A stretch of 64,000 nucleotides of DNA, taken from NCBI GenBank assembly GCA_028583605.1, contig CM053329.1, positions 9,858,001-9,922,000 of the forward strand, written 5' to 3'. Below, one piece after another: positions 10,901 to 22,481 of the stretch. Origin of the DNA: Dastarcus helophoroides (Eukaryota > Arthropoda > Insecta > Coleoptera > Bothrideridae). How positions within the stretch are numbered: position 1 is the stretch's first letter; every line of letters starts with the position of its first letter. Under the pieces are notes generated by a model that worked only from the letters and a program-made list of their open reading frames with translations, had not been told where the DNA came from and searched no databases. A program made the position numbers and the translations under genes.

Positions 10901-11745
10901 GTCGAAATTTGAAAGTTCAGAGGTTAATTATTAAAAATTTCACCTTTTTTCATAATAAACTTAAAATTATGACTTTTAAAGACAGGGAAATTTAAAAAAA
11001 TCGGATAGAAAAGTATTTTCTTTGAAATTCACCTTTGCTTTAAAATTTTGAGCTTCTTCAAGTTCAAATCGCAATTGGACTTTTTTTCAAAATGTCAGGT
11101 TCTTTTCTACAATCAATCGCAAACTTACAACTTTTCATTTTTTTAATTATTACTTTAACTTTCTTTTTACATATTTTAATTTTTTCTCATGGTCATAATT
11201 ATAATAAATTTTCACCTGAAGCTTCGACACTAAAATAAGAAAGCCTGGAAACATCGAGATTGAAATCATCACTTTGAATTTAAAGTAAAAAAAAAGATGA
11301 TGAATAAAAAATTTTGAACATTTTCGGCTGCTACATTTCAAAATACAGTAACACAATTTTTTCAAAAATTAGTTTTTAATTACCCACAAATATTGGGTTG
11401 CTTTGCAGTTAAGAAAAATAAACCTATCTCTTCTATTTAGGAAGATATCGTATGCAGAAAAACCGTATCTACAATGCTTTCAAGTGTCAAACTTAAAAGT
11501 TTTTGTAGGTTTTCTCTAAATGTTAACAAACACGGGGATTGTGTTTCGAAATGTGGCAGCAGTTTTGAGCCAAACGAAAAAATAAAAAGCCTGCAATTTA
11601 AAAAAGAATCGAAGACAATTCATAATTTTGATTGAACAAAATCAATATTTCTGTAAAGAAGTCAAGATTTTACAAAAGTAAATAAAATATACAAGGTTCA
11701 AAGAAAATTTGAATGCATTTTTTGAAAAAAAAAATCGCAACGTCG
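10900..11745. repeat. Degenerate A/T-rich array
   Basis: Short A/T runs with recurrent AAAATTT and TTTTCA words, like the other arrays in the window but weaker. No coding signal is visible. Confidence 0.35.
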
Positions 11746-11759
11746 TATAGCTTAAGTAT

Positions 11760-14700
11760 TGAAGATAATGTACCGTGTGGTAATTTTCTTCGCCTATCTT
11801 CTTATTTTACCGATAAGAACTTTTACTATGTTCGTCAAAAATTGGCATATATTTGAAGAGATCTCAATGTCCACCACAGATACATCAGGTTGTACATGGG
11901 GGCGAAGACTACATGCATCAACGAGCAAAGGATTCCTAGGTTATGTGACTGTCTTCTTTATAAAAAAATGCTTGCGGCCAAAAGTTGAAGCATGCATTAG
12001 CTTAATTAAAATGTAGTTAAATTGAAAGTAGCTTTTAATCATTCACAGGAGCTAATAATCTTCTTCATTTGAAAAAGACTATCCCTTAAAACGAAGACAA
12101 ACGTCGAGAGATGTGCCTTGATGGAACCATAAACTCAGTAAGTTGAAATTTGAGGCAAAGGAGCTATTTAATAGGGCTAAAAGTAAAACAAATTAAACCA
12201 GCTACAAAAACCCTTACCGAATAACAAAGGATTTAGAAGATTAAAGAAAACAACCTGGAGGCAGTTTTGTGAGGGGATCAACAAATTGGCCCCCGCAGTA
12301 CGACTGCAGAGTAAAAAATAGAGATCACCTGTGTGGAATAGGTCCTCTTAAGAAGCCTAATAAGGGTAAGTACACTCAAGGTAGAAAGAAAAACCTAGAG
12401 ATTCTAATTCATACTCGTTTTCCTGGATCTGCAATTGTAGAAGAACGATGTTGGTAGTTTGACCTGTTGGATATTGGACAATATCCTAACAGAAGAAACA
12501 AAGAATTATATGAAAAAATCTTCACTCCAAATAAGAAAACGGACAATTAACAGTTTCTAAGTCTTAATAATTGCCATTTTACCGATTAGAACTTTAACTA
12601 TGGTTGTTAAAAAGAGTGTCATATATCTGAAAAGACCTCTCAATGTGGACCGCAGACACATCAGGTTTAACATAAAAGCTACATGCATCAAGGAGCAAAG
12701 GAATTCTAGGCTATCTGACTGGCTTCTTTATGAAGAATGCTTGAAATCAAAAGTTGAAGCATCAATTAGCTCAACTGAAAACGTAGTCGAATTGGAAGTA
12801 CTCTCCGACCATATACAGGAGATAATAATCTTCTCCATTTAAACAAAGCTATCCCTTAAAACGAAAGAACAGATGAAGAGATGTGCTTTGATGAAACTGA
12901 AAGCTCAGCAAGTTAAAGTCTGAGTAAAAGAAACTATTAAACAGGGCGAAAAGTAAAACAAATTGGACTAAGTACAAAAAAACCTTCACTGAATGTAACA
13001 AAGAGTTGAGAAGATCAAAAGGAAAAACCTGGAGGCAGTTTTGTAATGGTATCAATAAATTGGCCCCAGCAGTACGATTGCAAAATAAGAAAAAGAGATC
13101 ACTTATGCGGAAGAGGTTTTCTTAAGAAGCCTAGGCAATGGTGAGTACGCTCAAGGTCAGAAAACATCTAGAGATTCTAATTCAAACTCGTTTTCCTGAA
13201 TCTAAAATTGTGGAAGAACGACCTTGGTAGTTCGACTTTCTGAATATTGGATGATATCCTAACAGAAAAAAGAAACCACTAGCTAGGAAAATTATCTCTC
13301 TAAATAAGATGAAATGGACAATTGACAGTTTCAAGCTCTACAAGTCCCCTGGTAGAGATGGAATCATTCCAGCTTTGCTTTATCAAGGAGCTAAAGAACT
13401 TCTTTCATGACCTGTGTAATCTTTTAGGCCACCTAAAATTATGTACACATTTGAAAACTGAGGAGAGAGAGAGAGAGAGGTTAAGTTGTTTTTTATTCCC
13501 AAAATGAGAAGACACTCACTTGAAGCAGCTAAATTGTACCACCTTATTAGCCTTACATCCTTTCTCTTAAAAGCTATGGAGAAAATTTTATAACATTAAA
13601 TTAGAAGTACATATAACATATCTAATAAATGCACCACTACAAGGCAAGCAATTTTCCTACCAACTTAGCAAATTCACAATAATTGCTTTAACTATTTGGT
13701 AACAAACATTAACTTTAGTGGCGAAGGAAGTGGCCCTGTGAATATTCATAGATATAGGGGATGCTCTTGCCAATATCTCATATGAATTCATAAAGGGCGT
13801 TCTTCAAAGCAAAATTATCAGCATCGGCTGTGGTAGGGATTTGATTGCTTATGCAGATGATCTAGTAATTACAGTAAGGAGCAAACACGAAAGCGTAATA
13901 CAAAGCCTAATGCAAAATAGTCAATATGACGGTATTTATGGCATAGTGTCAAAAGTAAGGGCTAATAACCAGCCTGGAGAAAATGACAACCATTCGTTTT
14001 ACGAAAAAAAAGCTCAACTTGGGAACTATTTTCAATAAAAGAAGAACCTAGTCTTTTGGGTAAAGCAAAATATCTAGGAGATCTTCTTGACTCCATCCAT
14101 ACTTTCCTGGATTACACATCTTAAAGTGACGACAACAAAGCTGTAGATGAGTTTTGCTGTTTCTTGGTAAGTCATAGGGACTAAAACTGACAACAATCCT
14201 ATGACCATGCCTAACGGTAGTAAGTCCCATCATTACTTATGTTTTCTTTATACGGTGGCCAAAATCAGAAAAAAATGGGCCCAAAGCAAGCTGAAGAGTT
14301 CTTCATTTTAGACTCTTATTGGTCGGAAACATTATTGTCATATATTGTTAACTTCCATTAATGAAAATTTAAATATTTTCAAACTAGATCACAAAAGTGT
14401 TAAATAAAATTAATAAACAAAATGCCTGTCTGAATGTAACAATGACACCAGTTCCACCATACCAATGAAGGTTGTGATAGGGCGTCTTCACTTGCACATT
14501 TGTGCGAAAGCTGTGAATCCATCAGAAATAAAAAAAATAAGAGTAGGGGACCCTACAGCACACCAAAAAATTGTAAAGTTTGTTGAGCAACGTATCCTAT
14601 CCTTACTAAAGTACTATATGGCTATTAAATAGGATTTAGATATTTCATTAGTTTTTTTCTAGATGCCAGGAATACTCGCTAGTTATACCAAAACATAAAA

Positions 14701-15610
14701 TATAACCTTTAAGGGACACATAGTTAGCTCCAAGATGGATGAAAGGTTTGGCATTGGCCCTAACTTTAGGTTATCACAATCTTTGGGCAATAGCCCACTA
14801 TAGCTCAGGCGGCCTAAGTACATGCCATAAATATGTCCGCCCGTGAATGTCTTAAAAGACGTATTGCAGGGGCTTGAATATTTACAGTATCAGACAGCCA
14901 GCTTTTAGAGCTTTAAAGTCCTGTATTTTTGTGTCTAATATTACCTAGAAGTGCAAACAATACCTAAAGAAACTGGCAATAGGTAACAAATTAAACTTAA
15001 TGTGGGTACCAGGTGACGAGGGACTAGAAAGAAATAAGTTAGTTAACAACTTCGCGAAAAGAGGCTCCAAATCACCATTTTGTGTACTCGAACCACTACT
15101 ACTAAAAGGCATGTCTCCACCTAAGTTAACAATTGGGAAAAGGGTTAAATGAATATCCTCTAGAAAAATACTCAGTCAAAGATCAGTCAAATACTATTCA
15201 AAGATTTCTAGTCCGTTATTTGCCAGAAAAGACCTGACAGCTCTACTGAAGAACGATTTTAGACTTATAATTGGTCTTCGTATCTGTCATTACCTTCTTG
15301 AGATACCACCTCAAGAAAATAAGTAAAACAGATAACGGTTTATGTAAAGTCTGTCGTGTCTCAGACGAGACAGTGGAGCACATATTGTGCAGCTACCCTT
15401 CACTGATTCGAGGCAGAATGAAACATTTCGGAAGGATGCAATTAACACTTGCAGAAACTGGCAACTTAGCTGCAGAAATATCCTAGACTTTATAAAAAGT
15501 CTGGGAGACATTACAATAATGTACATTAGGGTTCCTTACAAAAGAAGTAAGTTGGTTAAAGCAAGGAAAGGTTATCAAACTGAGACAAATTTACTATGGT
15601 CGTACTTTTT
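11760..15610 (+). pseudogene. LOA/I-like LINE, RT + RNase H, decayed
   Basis: Relic of a non-LTR retrotransposon ORF2. At 12.2-12.4 kb and again at 13.0-13.2 kb is the linker before RT (W.QFC.GIN.LAPAVRLQ), with KKNLEILIHTRFPGSAIVEE. RT starts at about 13318 as TIDSFKLYKSPG.DGIIPAL, then ..SFLLKAMEKIL. The catalytic box is LIAYADDLVI near 13835-13865, followed by GKAKYLGDLLDS near 14060. RNase H is visible as MDERFGIGPNFRLSQSLG near 14733 and LMWVPGDEGLERNKLVNNFA near 15000-15058. A C-terminal Cys knuckle, GLCKVCRVSDETVEHILCSY, lies near 15338-15398. Stops and frameshifts are frequent throughout. The RNase H after RT points to the LOA or I group rather than Jockey; the exact clade is inference. 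No endonuclease domain was recognised upstream. Confidence 0.8.
11795..13340 (+). repeat. Tandem duplication inside the LINE
   Basis: About 11795-12565 and 12566-13340 are two diverged copies with an offset of about 771 bp, both covering the linker between endonuclease and RT. Paired landmarks include ACCGAT.AGAACTTT (11808, 12579), GGAGGCAGTTTTGT (about 12256, 13031) and CTCGTTTTCCTG (about 12415, 13187). Each copy has its own indels and stops, so the duplication is old. Confidence 0.75.
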
Positions 15611-15614
15611 TTTA

Positions 15615-16180
15615 ATGATAATGGCCCGGCGTATGGAAAGAGGTTACTTTATTGAAAAGAATGTACATTTGAACAATCTCCCACATATTACCATTTTTGA
15701 GAAAAATTACTAAAAGTACTATTTGTAGCTATGTTTGTGTCGATTTTCGTAGTGAATGCAACAAACTTAAAGCTTTTAATTTATTCAGTACACCATGTGC
15801 GACATTTTCATTTCCACTGGCAATTTAAAATTAACCTCTGAGCTTTAATAGTGGCGAACAATTTGGAATGTAATTTCTGCCGAGTTCTGTTTTTGGGCTG
15901 TTGTAGAATTAAAAAGACACGTTGATTTCATAACTGTTGATAGTTGTCTTCTACGACGTCCACATTTTATTTTGATATCCTACTTTCGATCAAGAAAAAG
16001 TGCGTTACTGCAATTTTTTCTAAATTTATTTAGTAGAATTGTGTGTTGTTATAACGAACAAGGATTAGGAAAAATTCTACAATTTTCTAACTAAAATGTA
16101 ACTAAACGGCCCTTTTTTGTAGGTTACTCAAATTGAAGATTAAATTATGTCCTCCTCCACAATTGAAATTTATTTGGTGA
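15615..16180. other. Unassigned sequence
   Basis: No protein domain, repeat end or RNA gene recognised; every frame is closed by frequent stops. Confidence 0.35.
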
Positions 16181-16184
16181 GGTT

Positions 16185-16460
16185 ATAACAGCAGGTCATA
16201 CTTGTAAGAATTTGGACAGGTCACTGCCCATTAAACAAACATCTTCACAGAATGGGAATTATAAGCGACTTGGGCTGCAGGGGGTGTTTAGAAGATGAGA
16301 GTGTCGAGGATGTGATGTGTCACTGTCGGGCACTACCGTCAATCAGAGGATCCACACTGGGGGACTTCTGACCTAGTGTGGCCAGTTCGAGAGAGGCGCC
16401 TCCAATGGACGTTCTTCAGTTTCTCAACAAGGTTGGGTAACTAAATGAATGATTAGGGAT
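16185..16460 (+). pseudogene. C-terminal tail of an RNase H-type LINE
   Basis: The frame starting near 16196 reads VRIWTGHCPLNKHLHRMGI and then CRGCLEDESVEDVMCHCRAL. This is the conserved Cys/His region after RNase H in I/LOA/R1-type LINEs (TGH..LN.HL..MG and C..C.E.E...H..C.C). It is followed by a stop and by DVLQFLNKVG, matching the 'Fl...g' end of such proteins. The CCHC-like cluster here is MCHC with Met for the usual His-containing spacing. Nothing upstream could be joined to it, so it is a small remnant. Confidence 0.75.
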
Positions 16461-17013
16461 GCCTCAATCATGGGGAGAGCACAATGAGTCCGGGAAGGGA
16501 GGCCTAAGAACTGGCCTAAATTTTAGGCAACTCATCTTAAATCCAGAATGCAGAGTCCAATAGGTCACTCAGTTTGTTTAAGTGAACAATATAAAGACAT
16601 AAAAAGACTCATTAACCTATTGCAGTGCAATGGATCTTCTGCATTGAACTTCCTGCTTCTTCTTTGGCCAGCAACGTGGATATACCAAGGAAAACTCGTT
16701 TGTGTGTATGTAGAACAGAGCTCGTGAAAGCTATTGAATGCAGTCCAATTAGCTCTCAGGATATAATTTGAAACCTGGCGGTTCAAACATTCTAGACCAA
16801 ACACTTGTTGACAGAAATAATTAAATATTTTTACCTCTGTGTATAAAACTGGATCTTATTAAGTAATTTATTAAAACTAGGTTCACGAAAGCAGATTCTT
16901 TTAAGTATACATTGTGTCATTTCCTAGGCTGTCACTTAGAAAGATAAAGGCCAGTGTGTCTGATGATCCACAGATTTAGCAGTTCGTTAAAAATGATTTG
17001 TGGGCATTTAAAC
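16461..17013. other. Unassigned sequence
   Basis: A 79-codon open frame on the minus strand (16565-16804) has no recognisable domain and no splice or promoter support. I treat it as chance. No repeat boundaries seen. Confidence 0.3.
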
Positions 17014-17017
17014 ATAT

Positions 17018-17368
17018 TGTTATGGGTTTATTGGTTCGAATAATTATTACGCATGAATTATAACCACTTTATTTCCAAACTAAACTCGGAACACTACAAC
17101 TGAATTGTTAACTCACTTATTGACTGCTAACTGCTGACTCACTAATTGACTACCCTGACTCTAACTGACTGACTCGAGGAAAAGGCGACTGCCTTATATA
17201 GTTTTCGCTTCCGGATTCTAAAAAAATAGAGCAGATAAGGCTTATCGTTTGCTGAAATTTCTGGAACATTTATCCGCCCTTTGCTTTATTATCGCAGCCG
17301 CTTTTTCTTATCAGATCTTTCTAGAAAATTTTCTTAGATTCTAAATTCTACAATTACATTTCGTTACA
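17018..17368 (-). mobile_element. Solo LTR, Gypsy-type
   Basis: A 351-bp unit bounded by TGTTATGGG and CGTTACA (TG..CA ends), flanked by a 4-bp duplication ATAT (17014-17017 and 17369-17372). On the minus strand it has LTR grammar. TATATAAG (17200-17193) is followed by an initiator-like GAGTCAGTCAGTTAGAG, and further down AATAAA (17073-17068) lies near the 3' end. No internal gag/pol adjoins it, so it is the product of recombination between two LTRs. The 4-bp duplication and the AGTCAGTTAG initiator favour the Gypsy superfamily; the family is not identified. Confidence 0.8.
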
Positions 17369-17372
17369 ATAT

Positions 17373-18116
17373 TGTCAGAGACTTTGTTGAATTTGTTGGA
17401 AATACATGAACTCAGAATTATCTCAAAATCGTATAGCAACTTTTGGAGAGCCTCAAAGTGCCTAGTTACAATATAAGCATCAAGTTGCTTTACTTACTTA
17501 GTCATTCTGCTGACTTCCTAAAAAATCTTGGTGCAATCAGTGATGAGCAGGGTCAGTGATTCTACCAAGATTTAAAGATTTAAAGGTAAAGTAGATAGAA
17601 TATAAATGTAAATATATGATGGTTGACTATTGTTGGAGCATTAATTATTAAACGAGAACGCACATTAAATATTAAAGAAAAAACTATAGTCTAAAATTTT
17701 TACCTTGTATTTTAATTTTAAGGCTTTCCAAAAAAAATATGTCTGTATGAACACAATTTAGCGTGCATTAAATATGCATATATAGCCTTTGCACGAGCGA
17801 AAGTTTTATTTGTGAATAGCACACTGGGTAACTTTTACTTTAATTTTACTTTATATGCCCATTTTTGAGACTTTTGAGACAAACAGAGGATAACCTTGTA
17901 GATTAAAAAATGATGTGAAAGAGAGGAACTAAGGTTATTTTTGGATTCAGAGCTCAAAAATTAGTTGATCTAAAATAACGAAATTTCTGGTAAGTGACAA
18001 TTGAATTTTTAATTGGTAATGTATTCGATTTACTGCTATAAAAACAGACTATCTATCTTTTCTGTAAATAGTGAATATATTATAGACATTTAATTGTTGG
18101 GTCAGACTAAAAATAG
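17373..18116. other. Unassigned sequence
   Basis: Lies between the solo LTR and the pogo-like transposon. No coding domain, inverted repeat or RNA gene was recognised. Confidence 0.35.
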
Positions 18117-18118
18117 TA

Positions 18119-20725
18119 GGGGGAAGTCCCCTAGTGACGGACACTTAAGGTATTTAAACAATAAAAAAAAACTGTTTCAAGAAATTAAGCTTTAATAATG
18201 AAATTATTTTAATAACAAAATATTAAATTAAATTAAATTAACAAAACTTATAACTCTGCTTAAACATAAGAACAATCTTAAATCAAACTTTGACAGTAAA
18301 AAAATAAATCTCAGCAAATGGCACCTAGTACCGGACGGACTTTACTTCAAACCCTTAGTACCGGACATCTTCAACCCATCGTACATCGATCGCATATGTA
18401 GCATTCTGAACATTCAGGGATATCTGCACATGCTTCATGTGCCCATCCACGACAGCTGGAGCACTGTATCCAGTCTTCATTGTGATCCTCTAAGCAAACT
18501 ACGCAAATAGTTCTCGTGTCAGATGTTTCAGCCAACGATGTCTTTTTCTTTGCTTTATTTCCGCTATTCCCTTTGGCTTTTACTCCTTTGGTCTGTTTCC
18601 CTTTCTCTTTCATTGCTGTCCTAAATTTATTTCCCACTGCTTTATTTTTCTCGTTAACGTTTTTTTCATTTTCTTTCTCCTCTACAAGAATTTTGTACGG
18701 TGATGAAGTTAAAATTTCACTTTTTTCGCATTTTCTCTTTCGAGCAAGCGATCGTTTTTTTGCAGCATCCGGCAATGGTGACAAATTATGGATAACCTGG
18801 ACTACATCTGGATCAAGGTTAGTCAATGGCTTGAGACTGTTGATATTTTTTTCGAATGTAGATTGTTTAGAAGCCTCTGAGGGTCCTTGTGTGTCCATAT
18901 TAATGGACTGCTCTAAATCGCAGTTCGTCGACGAGCTGCCAGCTTCAGTTAAGTCACTAGAGGAAACAGGAACTTCTTTGCTAGTACCTGGTGCGTTTGA
19001 GGATGTTTGTGGGTCTTCTAACGGAACGTTGGTCATATCGGCAGGTAAATAATCCAGATCAGAAAATATATCTCTATTGAATGGCTAAATTCCTGTGTAT
19101 TTGAAGCCGGACACTGCAATTTCTAGACGAGCTACTTTTGTAAATGCTTCACTGACGAGACCGGCAATATCGTAGTCAGTTATTCGAGATCCAGCATTTG
19201 CTCTTATTCACGCATCGCAACGTTGGTTGTAGGCATCTTTAAATGGTTTCATAAACGTTCTGTCTAGCGGCTGTAGTTTGTGGGTAGTGTGTGGTGGCGA
19301 GCTTATCAAATGAATATCGTTTTCTCGGCAAAAATTGATGACTGCTAATGTCTTGTGACTACAATGTCCATCCAGAAGTATCAGCGCAGGGCTCTCTTTT
19401 GTCGGACAAGAGTGTTTCTTGAATAATTGTAGCCATTGAAGAAAAATATCACTATTCATCCAGCCTTTTGGCTGGGCCACGCCTACGCTTTCGGCTGGAG
19501 CATTTATCATGAGCCGATCATTCAATCTTTGCCTAGGAAAGACAAAGAAAGGCGGAATGAAATGGCCGTTGGCACTCATGCAAAATAAGACTGTAATATT
19601 TTTGCCCCTCTCAGCAGAAGTGAGCTTTCCTACTTGTCGAACAGCTTTTGGAGCAAGTACCTTTTGGTGTTTTTGTACGCAGCTGACTCCAGTTTCGTCA
19701 CAGTTATAAATTTTCGAAGGTGGAAATTTAAATTGTGTCATCATTCTGTCAAGATTATTAAAAAAGAGATCAACTTGGGGTTTGTTAAACCCCACAGCCC
19801 TCATTATGCTTGTTGACTCTGGTGATCTCAGCGATACGTCCTGATGTCTCTGCATGAAATCGTAGTAAAAGTGTTTACCAGCAGCTCCTTTCTCTTTATT
19901 AAAGCGATGAGGGATCTTCAAAGCCTTAGAAAAATCGTAAGCCAACTTCAAAAATTCCTGTTTTGTTAACGGCAGACACCTATTAGATAAATCTTTTACA
20001 TGCTGCACTAAGAGTTCTTCGTATTTTGGTGTGAAGGTATTAGTGAATCTACCTAACTTTTGTTGCAACGACACTTCTTGTCCACGGTTTAATGACGATT
20101 TTATCATGTAAGGTGCTTTTTGGAATATTATAACGCAATGAAGCTTCTCTCAAACTCATTTTTTTTGTCAAAACATTGTTTATCGCAGTTTGTAAATTAC
20201 TTTGGTCCCATTTTCCTTTCTTTTTCGTCTTCTCCATTTCGATATCTCTTTGTTCTCCTAAAACAATAGATAATAATGATCAAAAAGTATAATATTTCAT
20301 GAAAAAATTGTTTTTTTATTGTCCGATATTAGGAGAAGCTTTTGTGTCCGGTACTAGGGGACAGAGAATCCTTAAATTAATTGTCATATACAAAAACTGC
20401 TATGGAATTCGACAAAAAATATTACAAATTTTAGATATGTATTAACTATGACATAAAATAACAATTATCAAAACCACATAAACTAAAAACCATTGTAGTT
20501 ATACTTACTTTGATCTTACGTGACGCAATGTATTTCCACCAAAAACAGCAATCAACTGTTCCCACCTAGGCGTTGCGCGACATTGGCGAACCGGGACCCG
20601 CGATCGTGTATTGTTACGTTCCCCCGCGCCCCTATCACCTGCTTTTTGAACAAACGCGTTGCGACTTGTCGAGATACTTCGAGTGTCCGACGTTAGGTGC
20701 CGTCCGGCGTTACGGGACTTCCCCC
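18119..20725 (-). mobile_element. Full-length pogo-like transposon
   Basis: A 2,607-bp element with inverted ends GGGGGAAGTCCC (18119-18130 and, inverted, 20714-20725) flanked by TA (18117-18118 and 20726-20727), the Tc1/mariner-superfamily target. A motif TGTCCGGTACTAGGGGA is repeated in and near the ends (18127-18143, 18323-18336, 18352-18367, 20320-20336, 20345-20361), each pointing inward or outward as expected for transposase-binding subterminal repeats. The transposase is on the minus strand. A probable 251-bp 5' UTR intron has donor AAAGTAAGTAT at 20508-20501 and acceptor TTTTAG ending at 20258. It separates a GC-rich leader exon (20509-20725) from the start codon at 20237. Confidence 0.9.
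18371..20237 (-). pseudogene. Pogo-like transposase with C-terminal PHD finger
   Basis: Begins at 20237 with a pipsqueak-type helix-turn-helix (KGKWDQSNLQTAINNVLTKK, then SLREASLRYNIPKSTLHDKI), the DNA-binding domain of pogo transposases. A one-base frameshift near 20105 joins it to 19208-20107, which carries a CENP-B-like helix region and the DDE_1 catalytic domain: YNCDETGVS (first Asp), LILLDGHCSHKT (second Asp) and HKLQPLDRTF (third Asp, about 35 residues later). The same frame continues across TGA at 19208 and a TAG at about 19089, each at a place where relatives usually have Trp, into 18371-19036. That part ends in a Cys4-His-Cys3 cluster (CVVCLEDHNEDWIQCSSC, then WAHEAC and CYICDRC), a PHD-type finger known at the C terminus of some insect pogo-like transposases. 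One frameshift and two nonsense changes make it inactive, but the rest is well preserved. Confidence 0.92.
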
Positions 20726-20807
20726 TATTTACCATGAATAATGCAACTTTGAAAGCTTATAACTCGAAAACTAAAAATTTGTTATTAGGCTTTTTTCGTA
20801 AGTCGTA

Positions 20808-22479
20808 GAGAAACTGTAGCATATTTGGAATACCAGTTTGTTTTTTGCGAATGAGTAGTAAAAAGAATGGGTTAGCCCAATCAAAATCCATCAAATTATT
20901 GAAAAGTTATTATTCTTTAATAATACAAACCATCGAACAAAACAAAGACAAGGACCCTTTTCAAAATATCTACTAAACAAAAAAACTTAAAAGGCGCGAT
21001 TTGATTTAAGGTTCAGGTAATTTGGAATACAGTATTCCAAATTATATTCCCCTTCTTTCTTTAAGAATTGCTTACTTTTTTTGTTAGAAACTAAGAAATC
21101 TATTGGCTTTGCAACAATTTTACAGTCTTTAGTACTTAGGCTAATCAATATTTTTTAGCACAAGAGACTACAATAACAAAAAAAACATGTGATCAATAAT
21201 CGCAGCTTAATTTTAATTTGAAGTTACAGTTAACTATTGTTAGTTATTATTTTTGCAGTAACCACAAATACACACCGTATTCATACCCATCACAAGCAGC
21301 GTGAACTCAACTCACACATTAAGCACTCTATTCATTCCTCACCTCTTTCATCCTCACTATATTGCTAAGTAGGGACCGCAGTCTCATTTTTGTTGCTACT
21401 TCGTTAGACAAGTCTGTCTTATTTCCAGAGATATCACCAGAATTCAAATCTGATGATTCACTAGCAGTCATATTTTTTTTTGCCTTTTTTGATATTTTCT
21501 TTTTACCTTTTTCTCAACCATTTTTCCTTGCGATATTTTCTTTTCCTAATCAGACTTTTTGAACTGTGCATTCTCTAGATCCTTCTTATAAGGGGAACTG
21601 AGTTACGGTCTTTATTGCTAGTTTTTTAAATTCTGGGCACGGGAAACATATGAGAGGAAGTATCAAGGGAGTTGATTCCTGTCTTAATACCTGACGGTCG
21701 TGGCTCAGTTTCATCAAAATTCTCTAATCGCAGAATCACTTGCGAATAGTGCTTCGTTGAAAGAGTTTAAAGATTTTGATCTTCTTTAAAATCTGCAGTA
21801 GCGGCCATGCAAATCGCGTTCAGTAAATACATTCTGATAAAACGGATATATACCACCAATAACTTTATTCGTCATCGATTCAGTCGGGGAGTCCTTATTA
21901 TTAAAACATCGAAAGAGTATTGACCTTGGAACCTTGAAGTGTTTAGCTGCCTTTAAGTATCCCATTCTCTTTTCTCGAAGAACTGCGATAGCATTGGACA
22001 TTTCCTCTTTGTCCCAATTTTTTCTCATCTTATATTTGTAAGATGCTTGTAAAAATGTGCATACAATCTGGAATATTCCAAATTATGTTCACTGTGGGTA
22101 TTCCAAATTAACAACATGACATCCTAATTTAAAAATCCATGTCACTTCTTGATTCTAAAAATATTCACAAAATCAAAGAAAAATTATAGACTGAAAAGGG
22201 CACTTAATAGTTTAGAAAATAACAATGAAGAAATACTTAGTGTAGTAAACTATTATTAATGATGACATTCTTACCGAAAAAGTTTTCAAAGTTAACATCT
22301 CGTTACCGGGTGGCTGGTAGCAGGAACATCAAGATGATGCCCTGTTTTTAGTATTCATTGCCTTCGTATGTTATATGATGTTATTTTTAGAGCAAAAAAC
22401 CACATATGGCATTTCTATTATTTTAGATATCTGAGTGCTCCAAGTTACCTGCAGTATTCCAAATATGCTGCAGTTTCTC
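20808..22479 (-). mobile_element. Internally deleted pogo-like element
   Basis: The ends GAGAAACTGTAGCATATTTG (from 20808) and, inverted, CAGTTTCTC (ending 22479) form an imperfect inverted repeat of about 27 bp, flanked by TA (20806-20807 and 22480-22481). The word GGAATA/TATTCCAAA recurs near both ends (about 20827, 21022-21050, 22068, 22100, 22453), like subterminal transposase-binding sites. Coding remnants on the minus strand cover the N-terminal helix-turn-helix (22028-21786) and probably an acidic and basic C-terminal tail (about 21640-21360); the catalytic domain is missing. It differs in its ends from the adjacent pogo-like element, so it is a separate family. Confidence 0.8.
21786..22028 (-). 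pseudogene. Pogo-like transposase N-terminus only
   Basis: 80 residues starting MRKNWDKEEMSNAIAVLREK, then GYLKAAKHFKVPRSILFRCF, a pipsqueak-type helix-turn-helix. The SIL is SIL where relatives usually have STL. A stretch resembling the linker to the central domain follows (NKVIGGIYPF..), and then a stop. The DDE domain expected next is absent, so the protein could at most bind DNA. Whether it is expressed is unknown. Confidence 0.75.
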
Positions 22480-22481
22480 TA

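Noticed and set aside
18516..19052. 178-codon plus-strand open frame
   Set aside because: It lies opposite the pogo-like transposase C-terminal part, which has a recognisable PHD finger; the plus frame is Phe/Ser/Leu-rich without a domain.
20505..20735. 76-codon GC-rich minus-strand frame as a gene
   Set aside because: Its ATG lies outside the pogo-like element while most of the frame lies inside, and it ends at a splice donor. It is better explained as the element's leader exon.
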